From Streptosporangiaceae bacterium (GTDB taxonomy: Bacteria; Actinomycetota; Actinomycetes; Streptosporangiales; Streptosporangiaceae), in the NCBI GenBank assembly GCA_030041195.1, contig JASHOI010000713.1:1-5670 (forward strand): DNA of 5,670 nucleotides. The letters are read 5' to 3'. Numbering within the stretch: position 1 is the stretch's first letter; every line of letters begins with the position of its first letter. A program made the position numbers and the translations under genes. This document shows, one piece after another, positions 4,684 to 5,670 of this stretch. Under the pieces are notes generated by a model that worked only from the letters and a program-made list of their open reading frames with translations, ran no database searches and was not told where the DNA came from.

Positions 4684-5541
4684 ATGAACTTCTGCAGGAA
4701 ATGCGGCAGGCCGCGCGGCGGAGCCGCGCGGTTCTGCGCCGGGTGCGGCACGCCGCTGGACGGCGCCCCGTCCGGAGCGCCGGCCACCACCGAGCAGGCA
4801 CAGCCGGTGACCGTCCCCGCGCAGTGGCCGGCCAGCGTGCCACCGCAGCCGGGAGAGACCGCGCCGCTCGACATCGCGGCGGTCCGGGATGACCTCGGCG
4901 TGGGCGACCCGGCCGCGGGCGTCCCGTTCCGGAATCAAGGCAGCGTTCCGCGCCGCGCCAGGGCTGACAAGGCAGGCCTGATGCTGGCCGGAGCCATGGC
5001 GGTCCTCGTCGTCGGCGGGACGGGGGTCTGGGCGGTCACCAGGCACGCGGGGCAGGCCGGCCACCCGGCGGCTGGGCATGCCGCGAACCCGGCGCCGAGC
5101 ACGCCGGCGCGGCCCGAGCCGACCGCGGCGCCGCCCGGCGACAGCCTGGTCATGATCGCGCCCGGGGTCGCGCAGGGCGGAGCCGAGCCCGCGGTGGTCG
5201 CCTTTCTCGACGATTACTTCGCGGCCATCAACGATCACGACTTCCGGCAGTACCGGAGCCTCCTCGGCGCGCCGCTGCGGAAAGACGAGACCGCCGCGGA
5301 CTTCCGTGCCGGGTACCGGACGACGGCCGACTCCGGCGCCACGCTGGTCGGCCTCGCCCCCGGCAGCGGGCAGGCCGTCGCCGCGACGATCACGTTCACC
5401 AGCCATCAGTCGGCCGCGGACAGCCCGACGCGGACCACGTGCACGACCTGGCAGACCACGCTGTACCTGCGCCCCAAGGGCCAGAGCTACGTAATCGAGG
5501 AGCCGCCGGCCAGCTACCGTGCGATCTACCGGGCCTGCTGA
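4684..5541 (+). CDS. Zinc-ribbon, single-pass membrane protein with NTF2-like extracytoplasmic domain
   Basis: This 285-aa protein has an N-terminal treble-clef zinc ribbon with Cys4-X2-Cys7 and Cys18-X2-Cys21 (MNFCRKCG ... FCAGCG), a Pro/Ala-rich cytoplasmic linker, a basic stop (RRARADK, 90-96), one transmembrane helix (about 97-119) and a second Pro/Ala-rich linker (about 120-155). A C-terminal domain of about 115 residues follows. Its start, AVVAFLDDYFAAINDHDF, is typical of the first helix of NTF2-like folds, followed by strands ending in TLYLRPKGQSYVIEE. Topology is probably ribbon inside, NTF2-like domain outside. Two cysteines in the outer domain, one in RTTCTTWQ and one as the last residue, could form a disulfide. 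This architecture is common in actinomycetes as a substrate-unknown sensor or accessory protein. No neighbour suggests a specific role, and the distance and repeat cluster upstream argue for its own transcript. Confidence 0.8.
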   Translation: MNFCRKCGRPRGGAARFCAGCGTPLDGAPSGAPATTEQAQPVTVPAQWPASVPPQPGETAPLDIAAVRDDLGVGDPAAGVPFRNQGSVPRRARADKAGLMLAGAMAVLVVGGTGVWAVTRHAGQAGHPAAGHAANPAPSTPARPEPTAAPPGDSLVMIAPGVAQGGAEPAVVAFLDDYFAAINDHDFRQYRSLLGAPLRKDETAADFRAGYRTTADSGATLVGLAPGSGQAVAATITFTSHQSAADSPTRTTCTTWQTTLYLRPKGQSYVIEEPPASYRAIYRAC

Positions 5542-5550
5542 CAGCGACGT

Positions 5551-5556
5551 TATGCT
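5551..5556 (+). promoter_or_regulatory. Possible -10 element before the last gene
   Basis: TATGCT (4 of 6 to TATAAT) lies 38 bases before ATG 5595, in the only AT-richer spot of the 53-base spacer. No acceptable -35 is visible at 16-18 bases upstream, so this is a weak call. Confidence 0.2.
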
Positions 5557-5594
5557 GCCACAGGCCAGCCTTTCGGCAGTGCAGGGAGATCGCC

Positions 5595-5670
5595 ATGGCC
5601 ATCACGCCCCCCACGAGTGACGATCTTGCTGAGCTCGCGGCGCGATACCGGCTCGGCCTCGACGCCGGGG
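5595..5670 (+). CDS. N-terminus of a further gene, possibly an amidase (3' truncated by window edge)
   Basis: ATG 5595 follows AGGGAG (5583-5588) by 6 bases, and the frame stays open to the end of the window (25 codons). The peptide begins MAITPPTSDDLAELAARYRL. A short Pro-Thr, then an acidic helix with an aromatic near its end, resembles the N-terminal helix of amidase-signature (GatA-like) hydrolases. The catalytic Ser-cisSer-Lys region lies beyond the window, so this assignment is tentative and based on resemblance only. It is 53 bases after the zinc-ribbon gene and may be co-transcribed. Confidence 0.6.
   Translation, partial: MAITPPTSDDLAELAARYRLGLDAG

Noticed and set aside
1..5670. tRNA, rRNA or transposase genes
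   Set aside because: No tRNA-like TTCRANY arm with a matching acceptor stem, no rRNA signature, and no transposase motif or terminal-repeat pair flanking a gene was recognised by eye.

Overview
The window is very GC-rich, with strong G/C preference at third codon positions, and encodes an F420-type luciferase-like monooxygenase close to the mycobacterial Rv1855c family. This points to a high-GC actinomycete (Actinomycetota). Order or genus cannot be resolved from the sequence alone. All genes are on the + strand.

Layout. (1) Bases 1-1203 are the 3' part of a large FtsX/MacB-type ABC transporter permease whose 5' end lies outside the window. (2) A 112-base spacer with an AT-richer, promoter-like patch leads into a tight three-gene group. 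The first gene is a UGSC-family protein carrying the cysteine version (Cys-Gly-Ser-Cys) of a motif known with selenocysteine in other organisms. The second is a 376-aa partner that starts within the stop codon of the first (TGATG overlap). The third, 28 bases further on, is an 84-aa protein with a Cys-X-X-Cys knuckle. (3) A C-rich 196-base spacer with a perfect 11-bp GC hairpin precedes an Rv1855c-like, F420-dependent LLM-class oxidoreductase (3480-4424). (4) A 259-base spacer is packed with repeats: a perfect 18-bp inverted repeat, a perfect 18-base tandem direct repeat, and two further inverted repeats. (5) A membrane-anchored protein with an N-terminal zinc ribbon, one transmembrane helix and an extracytoplasmic NTF2-like tail occupies 4684-5541. 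(6) The first 25 codons of another gene, amidase-like at its N terminus, run off the end.

How they may work together. The UGSC protein, its partner and the CxxC protein look like one transcriptional and functional unit, probably a cysteine-based redox or reductive module. The downstream F420 oxidoreductase, and possibly the amidase, would suit a catabolic or detoxification pathway, but the substrate cannot be read from the sequence. The permease and the zinc-ribbon protein have no evident functional link to this module. The most noteworthy items are the UGSC module and the unusual repeat cluster at 4464-4590.
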